A stretch of DNA of 64,000 nt from Maribacter polysiphoniae (GTDB lineage Bacteria > Bacteroidota > Bacteroidia > Flavobacteriales > Flavobacteriaceae): NCBI RefSeq assembly GCF_003148665.1, contig NZ_QGGQ01000004.1:1-64000 (forward strand). The letters run 5' to 3'. The notes under the pieces are model-generated. The model ran no database searches and had not been told where the DNA came from. It worked only from the letters and a program-made list of their open reading frames with translations. The position numbers and the translations under genes were made by a program. Of this stretch, positions 1 through 7,012 are shown in pieces (within the stretch, counting starts at the first letter, position 1; the number at the start of each line of letters is the position of its first letter).

Positions 1-1
1 G

Positions 2-337
2 AGCTGGCAGCGTAACTGGGAGCAGTTATCGCAGTACTTCCAGTACACCGAACCCATCAGGAAGATCATCTATACGACCAACGCCGTGGAAGGTTTTCAT
101 CGCCAAGTTCGTAAGGTAACCAAGACCAAGGGGGCATTTACCAACGACATGGCCTTGTTGAAACTGGTATACCTGGCCACAAAGAACATCGAAAAAAAGT
201 GGACAAGCCCATTACATAATTGGAGTCTTACCGTTCAACAACTTTATATTAAATTTGGGGAGAGGATACCACTGGTCTTAAACGCCAATTCCTTTGGGGC
301 TAGCCCCAAAGGAATTGGAACAACGGACAGAGTTTAA
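2..337 (+). CDS. IS256-family transposase, C-terminal part (cut by window start)
   Basis: The reading frame is open from base 2, so the gene begins outside the window. The visible part contains the motif IYTTNAVEGFHRQVRKVTKT followed by KGAF and LLKLVYLATKNIEKKW. This is the conserved C-terminal signature of DDE transposases of the IS256/MULE group, just after the catalytic Glu. After the usual family end (NWSLTVQQLYIKFGER) there is an unusual tail of about 20 residues, encoded partly by a perfect palindrome. The gene converges on a lipoprotein gene whose stop codon lies 1 bp beyond. The left end of the element is not visible, so it cannot be said whether the copy is complete. Confidence 0.9.
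   Translation, partial: SWQRNWEQLSQYFQYTEPIRKIIYTTNAVEGFHRQVRKVTKTKGAFTNDMALLKLVYLATKNIEKKWTSPLHNWSLTVQQLYIKFGERIPLVLNANSFGASPKGIGTTDRV
285..318. repeat. Perfect palindrome (16-bp arms) at transposase 3' end
   Basis: The arm CCAATTCCTTTGGGGC (285-300) is followed by TA and then its exact reverse complement (303-318). It lies within the last codons of the IS256-type transposase frame. It could act as a terminator-like hairpin protecting the element from outside transcription, or be a remnant of the element's end. Confidence 0.9.
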
Positions 338-338
338 T

Positions 339-1238
339 TTACAGACCCATACCATCTCCAATGAATTTTTCGAATTTAGAAGGACTGCCATTATCATCCC
401 CCGTTAAAAGGTAATAGAATAAACCACAATCAGAAATATCTGCGTCGCCGCCACTATGAGCTTCTAGTCTAGAATACATCCATTTTACATCAGGGTCTTT
501 ATGATCGCGCATCCAATACCAAACAGAAAAGTCTTTTTGTGAATTCCATAAATCGTTTGGAACAGTTTTATTATTTTGATCTTTAATTTTCTTATATTTT
601 ATACGATTCCCACATAATTCCTGAACATCATTCCAAGTTCTATGATAATTGCGTCTTTTTTCTCCTTCATTAAACTCACTATGAGATAAAAGATATACAT
701 AATTAAGTGCTTCAATATTACCTTGCTTTATAACTTCTTCTACAACTTGATATAAAAATTCTGAAAGACCTGCGTGCATAAAATATAAAGGGTTGGCAGC
801 AGTTGATTTTCCCATTTCTGAAGCCAAATTAAGTTTAGATGCTTCAAGCTGTGTTGTCACATCAAAAAATTTACTTCCATCAAAATCCCACCTTTCTATA
901 GCCCCATCGCAACTTATTTTAAGCTCATTTTCATTATCAGGACCAGCAGGAGCATCAATAAAATTATTGTATGAGCAATGTACAAGCTTATCTTGCAAGC
1001 CCAACTTTGCAATAATTGCTAAAGAGGCTGCCGCAGCTCCCCAATCATCAGGATCTCCTGTTGGCCATTTATAGGCATTATCTGGCTCACTATTACCGTC
1101 AAAGCTAACTGCTAAGCGATTGTTATTATACTCCCATGGTTTAGAAATAGATTGTACTTGAGCTTTACATTGGGTCAATATAGATGCCATCATCATTATA
1201 ATAAGAAATTCAAATATTGAATACGTTTTTTTATACAT
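339..1238 (-). CDS. Secreted lipoprotein, possibly nucleoside-hydrolase/DUF1593-like
   Basis: A 299-residue protein with an N-terminal hydrophobic segment ending in a lipobox-like LTQC (Cys at about residue 24), so probably a membrane-anchored lipoprotein. The mature part starts with RLAVSFDGN and a GDPDDWGAAAASLAIIAKLGL segment. It continues with LVHCSYNNF, a segment STAANPLYFMHAGLSEFLYQ, and a C-terminal LEAHSGGDADISDCGLFYYL. This pattern (Asp-rich N-terminus, a residue set near the end reading DADISD) recalls secreted nucleoside-hydrolase-like proteins found near polysaccharide-use genes in marine bacteria; that assignment is from memory and is tentative. Its base composition is AT-rich compared with the core genes downstream. 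The stop codon is 1 bp from the end of the transposase frame, so the IS may have altered the last codons. Confidence 0.6.
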   Translation of the reverse strand: MYKKTYSIFEFLIIMMMASILTQCKAQVQSISKPWEYNNNRLAVSFDGNSEPDNAYKWPTGDPDDWGAAAASLAIIAKLGLQDKLVHCSYNNFIDAPAGPDNENELKISCDGAIERWDFDGSKFFDVTTQLEASKLNLASEMGKSTAANPLYFMHAGLSEFLYQVVEEVIKQGNIEALNYVYLLSHSEFNEGEKRRNYHRTWNDVQELCGNRIKYKKIKDQNNKTVPNDLWNSQKDFSVWYWMRDHKDPDVKWMYSRLEAHSGGDADISDCGLFYYLLTGDDNGSPSKFEKFIGDGMGL

Positions 1239-1290
1239 TAGTTCTTATTTATAGTAAATTTAGATACAAAATAGTTCAAAAAATATAGCA

Positions 1291-1614
1291 TTACACCATA
1301 AGTAAAAATGAGCGTGTTGCAATGAGTAGCATAAAAATAATTCCATAAACGAAAATAGAAATAATAACTACTCTATTTTTAGTAGTTCGTATAATTCCCT
1401 TTTTAGTTTCTTCTCTAAAAAAGTACCTAAGAACAAAAGTGCCAAAAGAAAAGCTGGGCGAACCTAGAGAAAATCTTTGGGTAGCGTTGATAGGTTTTAT
1501 ACCAGATAAAGAGCCTTTGTTATTCTTCATTAATTCTAAAACCCTTGTAAAACCTGATAATTTCGTCTTCTTTGAACACATTGCATTATGACACTTTGCT
1601 TTGGTAAACGGCAT
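1291..1614 (-). CDS. Doubtful small membrane ORF
   Basis: A 107-codon frame with a possible internal start at 1530 (79 residues). It ends in one hydrophobic segment (VVIISIFVYGIIFMLLIA) preceded by basic residues, so it could be a small single-pass membrane protein. I recognise no family. The surroundings look like decayed accessory DNA, so this may be a chance frame or a gene fragment. Confidence 0.2.
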   Translation of the reverse strand: MPFTKAKCHNAMCSKKTKLSGFTRVLELMKNNKGSLSGIKPINATQRFSLGSPSFSFGTFVLRYFFREETKKGIIRTTKNRVVIISIFVYGIIFMLLIATRSFLLMV

Positions 1615-1648
1615 AAAATATATAGGTCTGGGAGACCTTTATATTTTT
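1615..1648. terminator. Hairpin, possible bidirectional terminator
   Basis: The arm AAAATATATAGGTCT is followed by GGG or so and then AGACCTTTATATTTT. The arms pair with one mismatch, and A/T runs flank both sides. It could terminate transcription in either direction, or be a relic of a mobile element. Confidence 0.4.
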
Positions 1649-1919
1649 GAGCGAGATGTAGCGCAGGCGTATTGGGCTCTACATTCTCTTCGTGCCTAGT
1701 CACTTTTATGCGACCCAACGATAGGAGGGGAGGGCTTGCGGATTTTCTATTCGGTTTTTATTTGGTAAATTATTTGCTCAATCACGCAACCAATCAATTG
1801 TAACCTGTAGCCGTATTTCAGGATGGGACGGTTTCTCCCAAAAGAGATTCTTTTTACAATTTTGACATTGGCCTGTAATAATTCCTAATTTAAGCCACTA
1901 ACCAATAAAAACGACACTA

Positions 1920-2411
1920 TTGAGTAGCGATTTTTATAAAACATCCATTTTACCATTTGCAGGAATAATCATTAAATTATGTCGAGCCTATACCAATTCG
2001 CAAGAAGATTTTGAAGATTATTATCAAGAAGTGTGTTTGCAAATCTGGAGGAGTAAAGACAACTTTCGTGAGGAATCCCAATGGAGCACTTGGGTGTATC
2101 GAATTTCTTTAAACGTTTGTTTGACCTTACTTAAGAAAAAGAAAAACAATGTTCAACATTTTGTATCCGATGCTATAACTTCTGAAGAGACTGAGGATAA
2201 TTTTGCGTTTTTGGATGAATCCCTAAATGTATTATACGATGCTATCAGAAAACTCTCAGAAATAGATAGAGCGGTTATTATGCTTTATTTAGAGGAAAAA
2301 TCACAAAAGGAAATCGCTGAAATTATAGGAACAAATCCTAATAATATCGGGGTTCGTGTTAAAAGGATTAAAATTAGATTAAAAAAAATATTGGATGGAG
2401 AAATCAATTGA
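1920..2411 (+). CDS. ECF-type RNA polymerase sigma factor
   Basis: A 163-residue protein in the size range of ECF sigma factors. Region 2 is seen as EDFEDYYQEVCLQIWRS followed by WSTWVYRISLNVCL (about residues 29-70). Region 4 is LSEIDRAVIMLYLEEKSQKEI followed by AEIIGTNPNNIGVRVKRI (about 113-155), which holds the helix-turn-helix. A stop codon lies upstream in frame at 1899-1901 and no ATG fits, so TTG at 1920 is the likely start. It overlaps the following membrane-protein gene by 17 bp, which suggests translational coupling. That partner is the best candidate for a regulator or target of the sigma factor. It lies in the AT-rich accessory segment. Confidence 0.88.
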   Translation: MSSDFYKTSILPFAGIIIKLCRAYTNSQEDFEDYYQEVCLQIWRSKDNFREESQWSTWVYRISLNVCLTLLKKKKNNVQHFVSDAITSEETEDNFAFLDESLNVLYDAIRKLSEIDRAVIMLYLEEKSQKEIAEIIGTNPNNIGVRVKRIKIRLKKILDGEIN

Positions 2412-3051
2412 AAATATTTGGAAGGAAGGTTTTCTTAAGAGCGACGCATTGGTAGCACCAAAAATCAACAATCTTTACAACCAAAAATCAATTCATATCA
2501 TTGATAAATTCAAAAGAATGTTCAAAATAAATTTGATTGCCATTGTTGCATTCTCATTTGCTTTTTTAATCGTCTCTTTCCTAATAGGCATTCCAATAAC
2601 AGGCATCCTATTTTTTGTAACCCTTTCAGTTCTTGTTTTTATCAATAGGAAATTGTTAAACGATTTAGGAAAAATAGATTTTGGCATAAGCAGTTACCAA
2701 TACTTAAAAGCATTTAACCAATGGAAGAACAAACAGGTATCCATCAATGAGAAAATTTCAAAATTGTTGTACCCAATAATATTTATATCCCTGATTTTAG
2801 GCTTTTGGTTTAAAGATGCCGAAGGTATGCCTTTGGGAGAACGACTGGTAAATGAAATTCTTGTTGGTTTCCCAGACACTTATCTCATCTTTGGTATTCC
2901 ATTAATAGGAATCTTTATGGTACTATTAATAATAGCCTTACTATTCCATTTTGGAGGTCGGATTTATAAATGGGATGTAAACATTGTTTACGGAAGGGTT
3001 TTCAAAAAATTGGATGAATTGATGGCCGATATCGAAAGCTTAAGGAGCTAA
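2395..3051 (+). CDS. Membrane protein coupled to ECF sigma factor
   Basis: A 218-residue protein. A short cytoplasmic N-terminus (about 45 residues) is followed by two close membrane segments (about 46-85), a soluble loop, and two more hydrophobic segments (about 124-137 and 162-185). The start codon lies inside the end of the sigma-factor gene in another frame. The overlap and the arrangement (soluble N-terminus, then membrane helices) would suit a membrane-bound anti-sigma factor. However, no zinc-binding anti-sigma motif (HxxxCxxC) is present, so this role rests on context only. Confidence 0.7.
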   Translation: MEKSIENIWKEGFLKSDALVAPKINNLYNQKSIHIIDKFKRMFKINLIAIVAFSFAFLIVSFLIGIPITGILFFVTLSVLVFINRKLLNDLGKIDFGISSYQYLKAFNQWKNKQVSINEKISKLLYPIIFISLILGFWFKDAEGMPLGERLVNEILVGFPDTYLIFGIPLIGIFMVLLIIALLFHFGGRIYKWDVNIVYGRVFKKLDELMADIESLRS

Positions 3052-3165
3052 ACACCTAGCAAAGAGGTGTGGTCGTGTAGTTTTTTTAGAAATTTTTCGA
3101 ATAAAATGGGTTTTAGGTGTAATAATTTTTGATTTGGACCACCAACCAAGAAAACATTAGAAATT

Positions 3166-3618
3166 ATGACACTAAATAATGCATTGAACTTTTTTGAAAG
3201 TTTAAAATCTGAAACAACTAATAAATCGGAGATTAAGGTTTACGGGAAATTTATATATAATCTGACCGCATTGCAGCATAGGGGATTTTCAAATGATGAA
3301 ATTCAAGCTTTAGAAATGGAATTAGATCGTTTAAATTTAAATTCAAATCCTGGTAACAGAAAAAAATTCTTTAAAAAAGCACTGGGTAAATTTGAGACCT
3401 ATTTAAAGGATACATTTTCCTTGATTTCCAAAGGATACTATACGAACTTGAGTGTAAGTTTAGGAATATTATTTGGCGTTGTTTTGGGTGTACTTATTGG
3501 TGAACGTTTTGAAAGGTCATTAGGGATTTCCTTTGGCATTTGTATAGGGCTGTTTATTGGTGCATATATAGGTCGTCGCATGGATGCTCAAGCTAAAGCA
3601 GCTGGAAACATACTGTAG
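3166..3618 (+). CDS. Protein with glycine-rich membrane hairpin, unknown function
   Basis: A 150-residue protein. Residues 1-90 are hydrophilic and mostly helical, with Lys/Asn-rich segments. Residues 95-140 form two glycine-rich hydrophobic stretches (SLGILFGVVLGVLIG and GISFGICIGLFIGAYIG), typical of glycine-zipper membrane hairpins, ending in a charged tail. I recognise no named family. It follows the sigma-factor pair after a 114-bp gap and has its own likely start at ATG 3166. Codon use is AT-rich like its neighbours on the left and unlike the genes after 4 kb. Confidence 0.6.
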   Translation: MTLNNALNFFESLKSETTNKSEIKVYGKFIYNLTALQHRGFSNDEIQALEMELDRLNLNSNPGNRKKFFKKALGKFETYLKDTFSLISKGYYTNLSVSLGILFGVVLGVLIGERFERSLGISFGICIGLFIGAYIGRRMDAQAKAAGNIL

Positions 3619-4051
3619 TCATTTTAGCGGCGAGTTGATGCGTTGGCAAAGTCGCAGACACCGCTTAATAGTTTCATGACCCTGCTTATAATTCGCTTAA
3701 ATAATAAAATGTTCCGGGATATTTTACATAATGCAATTATAGCTAACCGATGGGGAACAATTATTAAAGTATAGCGTGTTGGTTTCCTTTGACATAATAT
3801 CTGCCGATATAGTCCTAACGGCCGATATCTGATATTATATCAAATAGCATAGCTATACGGAAACTGCACACAATACATTTGTACTATAATTTATATTATG
3901 TAAAATAGGATATTTGAAAGGACGTATGACCACCCTTTATCGAATATCCCTGCATCTTATCCAAGATAACCGTTTTCCACTCCCCTGACTGATATAAATC
4001 AGTTGATTACAATTATTTCCAAAATAAATTAGTCCCTTAAAACATGAGATA
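3619..4051. other. Intergenic region without genes, contains a dyad
   Basis: No credible coding frame was seen. The most notable structure is the imperfect inverted repeat at 3788-3844, within a wider symmetric stretch (3776-3871). The region marks the change from AT-rich accessory DNA on the left to more GC-rich, core-like genes on the right. Confidence 0.5.
3788..3844. repeat. Imperfect inverted repeat
   Basis: The left arm TTTGACATAATATCT (3788-3802) pairs with TGATATTATATCAAA (3830-3844) in 13 of 15 positions. Outer arms GGTTTCC (3781-3787) and GGAAAC (3859-3864) extend the symmetry. The heptamer CCGATAT occurs twice between the arms. It could be an operator, or a short non-autonomous mobile element. 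Confidence 0.5.
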
Positions 4052-4522
4052 ATGAAATATAAAAGTCCCCCTTTTATGCTCATTTGGGCAATGATGTTCT
4101 TTTTCCTAGGTTGTAACAATGATGACGTCAAGGAAGCCGTAATACTTCAAAGTGTTGCATATCCCATTTATGATATTTCAAATTCCAACATCTCAGGCAC
4201 AGCGACCTTTACCCAGGAAGACAATGGTTCTACCCACGTTTTGATCGAGCTCGAAGGCGCCTATACCTCCGAAAATCCAGCCTACATTAGGTTTAACAGC
4301 GCTGCTGAAGGCGGTACGGTGGCCATAACCCTAAAAAACTGCGAATGCGCCATCAGTAATACCACTGTCACCCACCTGGATAATGGCAATGCCATTTCCT
4401 ATGAAGGATTGGTTGCCCTAAACGGACATATTACCATTCATGGCGGTGTGGGGTACAACGCCCCCATCGTTGCCGTGGCCGACATTGGTTCCAATGCGAA
4501 ATCAAGTTCAACGTCCCTTTAG
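4052..4522 (+). CDS. CHRD-like small lipoprotein (copy 1)
   Basis: A 156-residue protein. A later in-frame ATG at 4076 gives a better lipoprotein signal (MLIWAMMFFFLGC, then NNDD). The mature part reads VILQSVAYPIYDIS, then SGTATFTQEDNGSTHVLIEL, ENPAYIRFNSAAEGG, CECAISNTTVTHLDNG, ISYEGLVALNGHITIH and IVAVADIG. This matches in order the beta-strand pattern of CHRD-type lipoproteins of Bacteroidota, but the usual His pair of that family (PAHIH) is replaced by PAYIR. The next gene is a close paralogue. A GGVGYNAP insertion near the end and a longer Ser-rich tail distinguish this copy. Function is unknown; it is probably outer-membrane or periplasmic. Confidence 0.75.
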   Translation: MKYKSPPFMLIWAMMFFFLGCNNDDVKEAVILQSVAYPIYDISNSNISGTATFTQEDNGSTHVLIELEGAYTSENPAYIRFNSAAEGGTVAITLKNCECAISNTTVTHLDNGNAISYEGLVALNGHITIHGGVGYNAPIVAVADIGSNAKSSSTSL

Positions 4523-4798
4523 CAGGTGTTGCAAATAGTCAAGGCTTTCATTCTAACGATTCCTGTTATTCCTTTGGTGGATTTCCTCCAAATGGACCCC
4601 TGATTTTCCGTTTTCGAGACTTCTTTTGGACATTTATCCCTGAATAATTCCAAAATCGTTTCGATAAAAAGCGATTTATCCTACCGAAAACTGCTATACG
4701 TCGGAATTTTCACCCTTTTGGTAGAAAAGGCATTTCCAAATACAATATCATATCAACCAATTTCTAATTTTGGAGGGAATAAACAACACTTAAGAAAT

Positions 4799-5242
4799 AT
4801 GAAAATTAAAAGTTCCCTCGCAGTCTTGGCTTTGCTTTGTGTAATGGTTTTTACTGGATGTAAAAAAGATGACGTCGAAAAAGCTGTTATTCTACAAAGC
4901 GTAGAATACCAAATTTATGATGTTTCCGGTTCTGGTATTTCCGGTACAGCGACCTTTACCCAGGAAGATAATGGTACAACACACGTATTGATTGAATTGG
5001 ATGGTGCCAATACCTCTACCAATCCAGCTTATATACGCTTTAACAGTGCCGCTGAAGGTGGTGATATCGCCATTACCCTTGCTGTTTGCGAATGTGCTAT
5101 CAGTAATACCACCATTACCCAATTGAACAATGGCAATTCCATAACCTATGAAGGACTGATTGCGTTAAACGGACATATTACCATACACGATGCCAACAAC
5201 AACATTGTAGCCGTTGCTGATATAGGGGCTAATTCAAACTAA
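4799..5242 (+). CDS. CHRD-like small lipoprotein (copy 2)
   Basis: Starting at ATG 4799 the protein has 147 residues with a clear lipoprotein signal (SLAVLALLCVMVFTGC, then KKDD). A longer frame from 4718 lacks this N-terminus at its start, so 4799 is preferred. The mature sequence is highly similar to the preceding gene over its whole length, including ATFTQEDNGTTHVLIEL, NPAYIRFNSAAEGG, CECAISNTTITQL and YEGLIALNGHITIH. The two genes are a tandem duplication separated by 276 bp. A strong terminator follows at 5263-5298. Confidence 0.8.
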   Translation: MKIKSSLAVLALLCVMVFTGCKKDDVEKAVILQSVEYQIYDVSGSGISGTATFTQEDNGTTHVLIELDGANTSTNPAYIRFNSAAEGGDIAITLAVCECAISNTTITQLNNGNSITYEGLIALNGHITIHDANNNIVAVADIGANSN

Positions 5243-5262
5243 TCACATTTATCCAATAAACC

Positions 5263-5298
5263 AAAAAAAGCCCTGACGTAACCGTCAGGGCTTTTTTT
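5263..5298 (+). terminator. Rho-independent terminator
   Basis: The stem AGCCCTGACG / CGTCAGGGCT closes a short TAAC-type loop, with an A-run before and a T-run after. It ends the CHRD-like lipoprotein pair and may also serve the convergent gene at 5320-5673. Confidence 0.9.
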
Positions 5299-5319
5299 AT
5301 ATCTGAACATCATCATTGC

Positions 5320-5673
5320 TCAATGATGAACGTATTTTGTCCTGGCCTCCTCCATATACGCTTCCACGCCCCGTTTCAAGGCATTGAATTCCGAATATTG
5401 TTCCTGTACCTTTTCATAATATCTTTTTGTCGGATTCTTATCCTCCTTAATGGATAGAATAATAGCCCTATTGACCTTCGCAAGGGTATCCAATCTGTTT
5501 CGCAGTGACTCTATCCGTTTAAAATCTGTATAGGTTTGCGGTTCGCAACTGTAGGAATTCAAATAATTACGTAATTGACCTACGTCCTGTAAATTACGTT
5601 CCAATCGATGGATCAATGCATTTGCGCCGGGCTCAAGACCTGTTGAACCCCTGGTATTTAATAATGTTCTCAT
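5320..5673 (-). CDS. Small helical protein of unknown function
   Basis: A 117-residue, charged and largely alpha-helical protein with no signal peptide and no membrane segment. It contains heptad-like stretches (FKRIESLRNRLDTLAKVNRA and YYEKVQEQYSEFNALKRGVE), so a coiled-coil hairpin is likely. The ATG at 5673 is the first plausible start. It converges with the lipoprotein pair over a shared terminator. I recognise no family. Confidence 0.6.
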   Translation of the reverse strand: MRTLLNTRGSTGLEPGANALIHRLERNLQDVGQLRNYLNSYSCEPQTYTDFKRIESLRNRLDTLAKVNRAIILSIKEDKNPTKRYYEKVQEQYSEFNALKRGVEAYMEEARTKYVHH

Positions 5674-5819
5674 AGGATTTGATTTATGGGGTTAAACAAA
5701 AACTACTCCAATACCCTTAAATTACGAAATTATACCCACCCTTTTGAATTCCAATTTCCTTATTATCAATATTTAACGGTAATTTAGTATTCCCTTAAAA
5801 TAACCTTACCATAAGGCAT

Positions 5820-5849
5820 AAAAAAACCTCCGTGTTTCGGAGGTTTTTT
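5820..5849 (-). terminator. Rho-independent terminator
   Basis: The stem AACCTCCG / CGGAGGTT is flanked by A6 and T6 runs. It lies 23 bp after the stop codon of the minus-strand gene at 5873-6208. The symmetry would let it work in both directions. Confidence 0.88.
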
Positions 5850-5872
5850 GCAATGTAGTTTGGTTAAAAGGT

Positions 5873-6208
5873 TTATTGTTCCTCTTCAATAAAATCAATA
5901 TCGGCCATGGCCTTGTTCATCTCATTGGAGAACGGATTTTTATTGAGTACTTTCAGAAGTCTTTCCCTACGTCGTTCGGAAATATCCAATGTATCCAAAA
6001 TCCGCTTTCTGAGCGCAATGGAATTTTCGCGTTTTTCCTTTAGTTGCTTCCGTTCTGCAACACTAAGCACCAAATCAGGTTCATACATTTCCATAACCGT
6101 ATGCTTTTTCACTTCTTGGGCCGATGGCTTATACTCCTGTGCCATAATATGGTTGGTCCCCAATACAAAAAACAGGAAACCCACCACAGTTGATGTGTTT
6201 TTTTTCAT
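5873..6208 (-). CDS. Small secreted helical protein
   Basis: A 111-residue protein with a signal peptide (MKKNTSTVVGFLFFVLGTNHIMA, cleavage near residue 23). The mature part is charged and helical (ERKQLKEKRENSIALRKRIL, ISERRRERLLKVL). Many small periplasmic proteins of this type occur in Bacteroidota; no named domain is recognised. Its layout resembles the two related genes at 6459-6806 and 15981-16406, but sequence similarity is too weak to group them safely. Monocistronic, with a terminator just downstream. Confidence 0.65.
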   Translation of the reverse strand: MKKNTSTVVGFLFFVLGTNHIMAQEYKPSAQEVKKHTVMEMYEPDLVLSVAERKQLKEKRENSIALRKRILDTLDISERRRERLLKVLNKNPFSNEMNKAMADIDFIEEEQ

Positions 6209-6382
6209 TTTGTAAGTAATAGCGTCTACCGAACAAGATAGTGAAAATATGATTTACCTCCCTTTCGCCAAAAACTACTTTAATCGAATAAATACGTCCA
6301 TAGGTCGATATAATCCCCTGAATCTAGGGCTTGTAAGTATCATACGACACGGACAACGGGTTGTACTGTCTATTGTAGGGCA

Positions 6383-6431
6383 TAAAAAAACCGATATAAC
6401 CCCTACCCTTTCGAATATGATTATATCGGTA
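6383..6431 (-). terminator. Terminator of the 6459-6806 gene
   Basis: Read on the minus strand, the arm ACCGATATAA is followed by about 21 nt, then TTATATCGGT and a run of seven T. The stem is A/T-rich with a longish loop, so it is weaker than the other terminators here, but position and T-run fit. Confidence 0.65.
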
Positions 6432-6458
6432 TACTTCCTTACGTAAATGATAAGGTCC

Positions 6459-6806
6459 TTAGGGCTGTAACTTCGCCTTGGCCTTAAGGTATTTTTTGAG
6501 TTGCCCTTTGGAAAGCATGGCTGCCATATCCTCATTCTCCTGGGTGGTCAATTGTTTGAGCATAACGGCCTTATCCGATTCGGAAATATTCAGTTTCCCT
6601 ACTTTCGCTTTTTTTACCATATAACCGGTAAGGGTTTGTTCAAAGTCCGCCAATTGATCGGCCTCCAAACCCAATTCCGCCGTGTATTTCTTTGTCAATT
6701 CCTTGGCCTTGGCCTTGACCACGGCATCCCCATCCTGTAATATGGTATTGGCGCTACCTATTTGTGCCAATAACAATGCACTAAAAAGTAAAATAAATTT
6801 TCTCAT
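6459..6806 (-). CDS. Small periplasmic helical protein (paralogue of 15981-16406)
   Basis: A 115-residue protein with a signal peptide (MRKFILLFSALLLAQIGSA). The mature part is alpha-helical: VKAKAKELTKKY, QLADFEQTLTGYMVKKAKV, VMLKQLTTQENEDMAAML, KYLKAKAKLQP. The gene at 15981-16406 shares the same order of motifs (DFQSTVARFLVKKKAV, LLKQLSSRETSAMADVL, SEIQP), so the two are clearly paralogues. The helical pattern with regularly spaced Leu/Gln recalls Spy/LTxxQ-type periplasmic proteins, but the LTxxQ motif itself is missing. It has its own terminator. Confidence 0.7.
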   Translation of the reverse strand: MRKFILLFSALLLAQIGSANTILQDGDAVVKAKAKELTKKYTAELGLEADQLADFEQTLTGYMVKKAKVGKLNISESDKAVMLKQLTTQENEDMAAMLSKGQLKKYLKAKAKLQP

Positions 6807-7012
6807 GGTTTATGATTTTTATTTGATATCGTTTATCCTAAATGTCTTTATATATCGTGAAAAGGTATAAAAAAAACGGATGACCGTGGCGGCAAATCCA
6901 CCAATTTATGAATCAATTACAATTTTCAGGCCAAAAGTGGATAACTGTCAAAAGGTTTGTTGCCTGATTTCAAAAATACTGCTTAACTTCGGGGCTTTAA
7001 ATTTGAGAAAAT

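Larger units (their letters stand above)
1239..1919. other. AT-rich, gene-poor region
   Basis: There is no convincing gene in about 680 bp. Two overlapping minus-strand frames exist (107 and 60 codons) with no recognisable family, listed separately or rejected. A hairpin lies at 1615-1648. The stretch 1735-1800 looks like non-coding flanking sequence. No clear TAnnTTTG promoter with a -33 box was found for the sigma-factor gene that follows. Confidence 0.5.

Noticed and set aside
793-1074. 93-codon plus-strand frame inside the lipoprotein gene
   Set aside because: Its composition is that of an antisense shadow of the lipoprotein gene; no start signal or family.
1536-1718. 60-codon minus-strand frame overlapping the doubtful 107-codon frame
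   Set aside because: It crosses the hairpin at 1615-1648 in another frame, has no recognisable domain, and both frames cannot be real at once.
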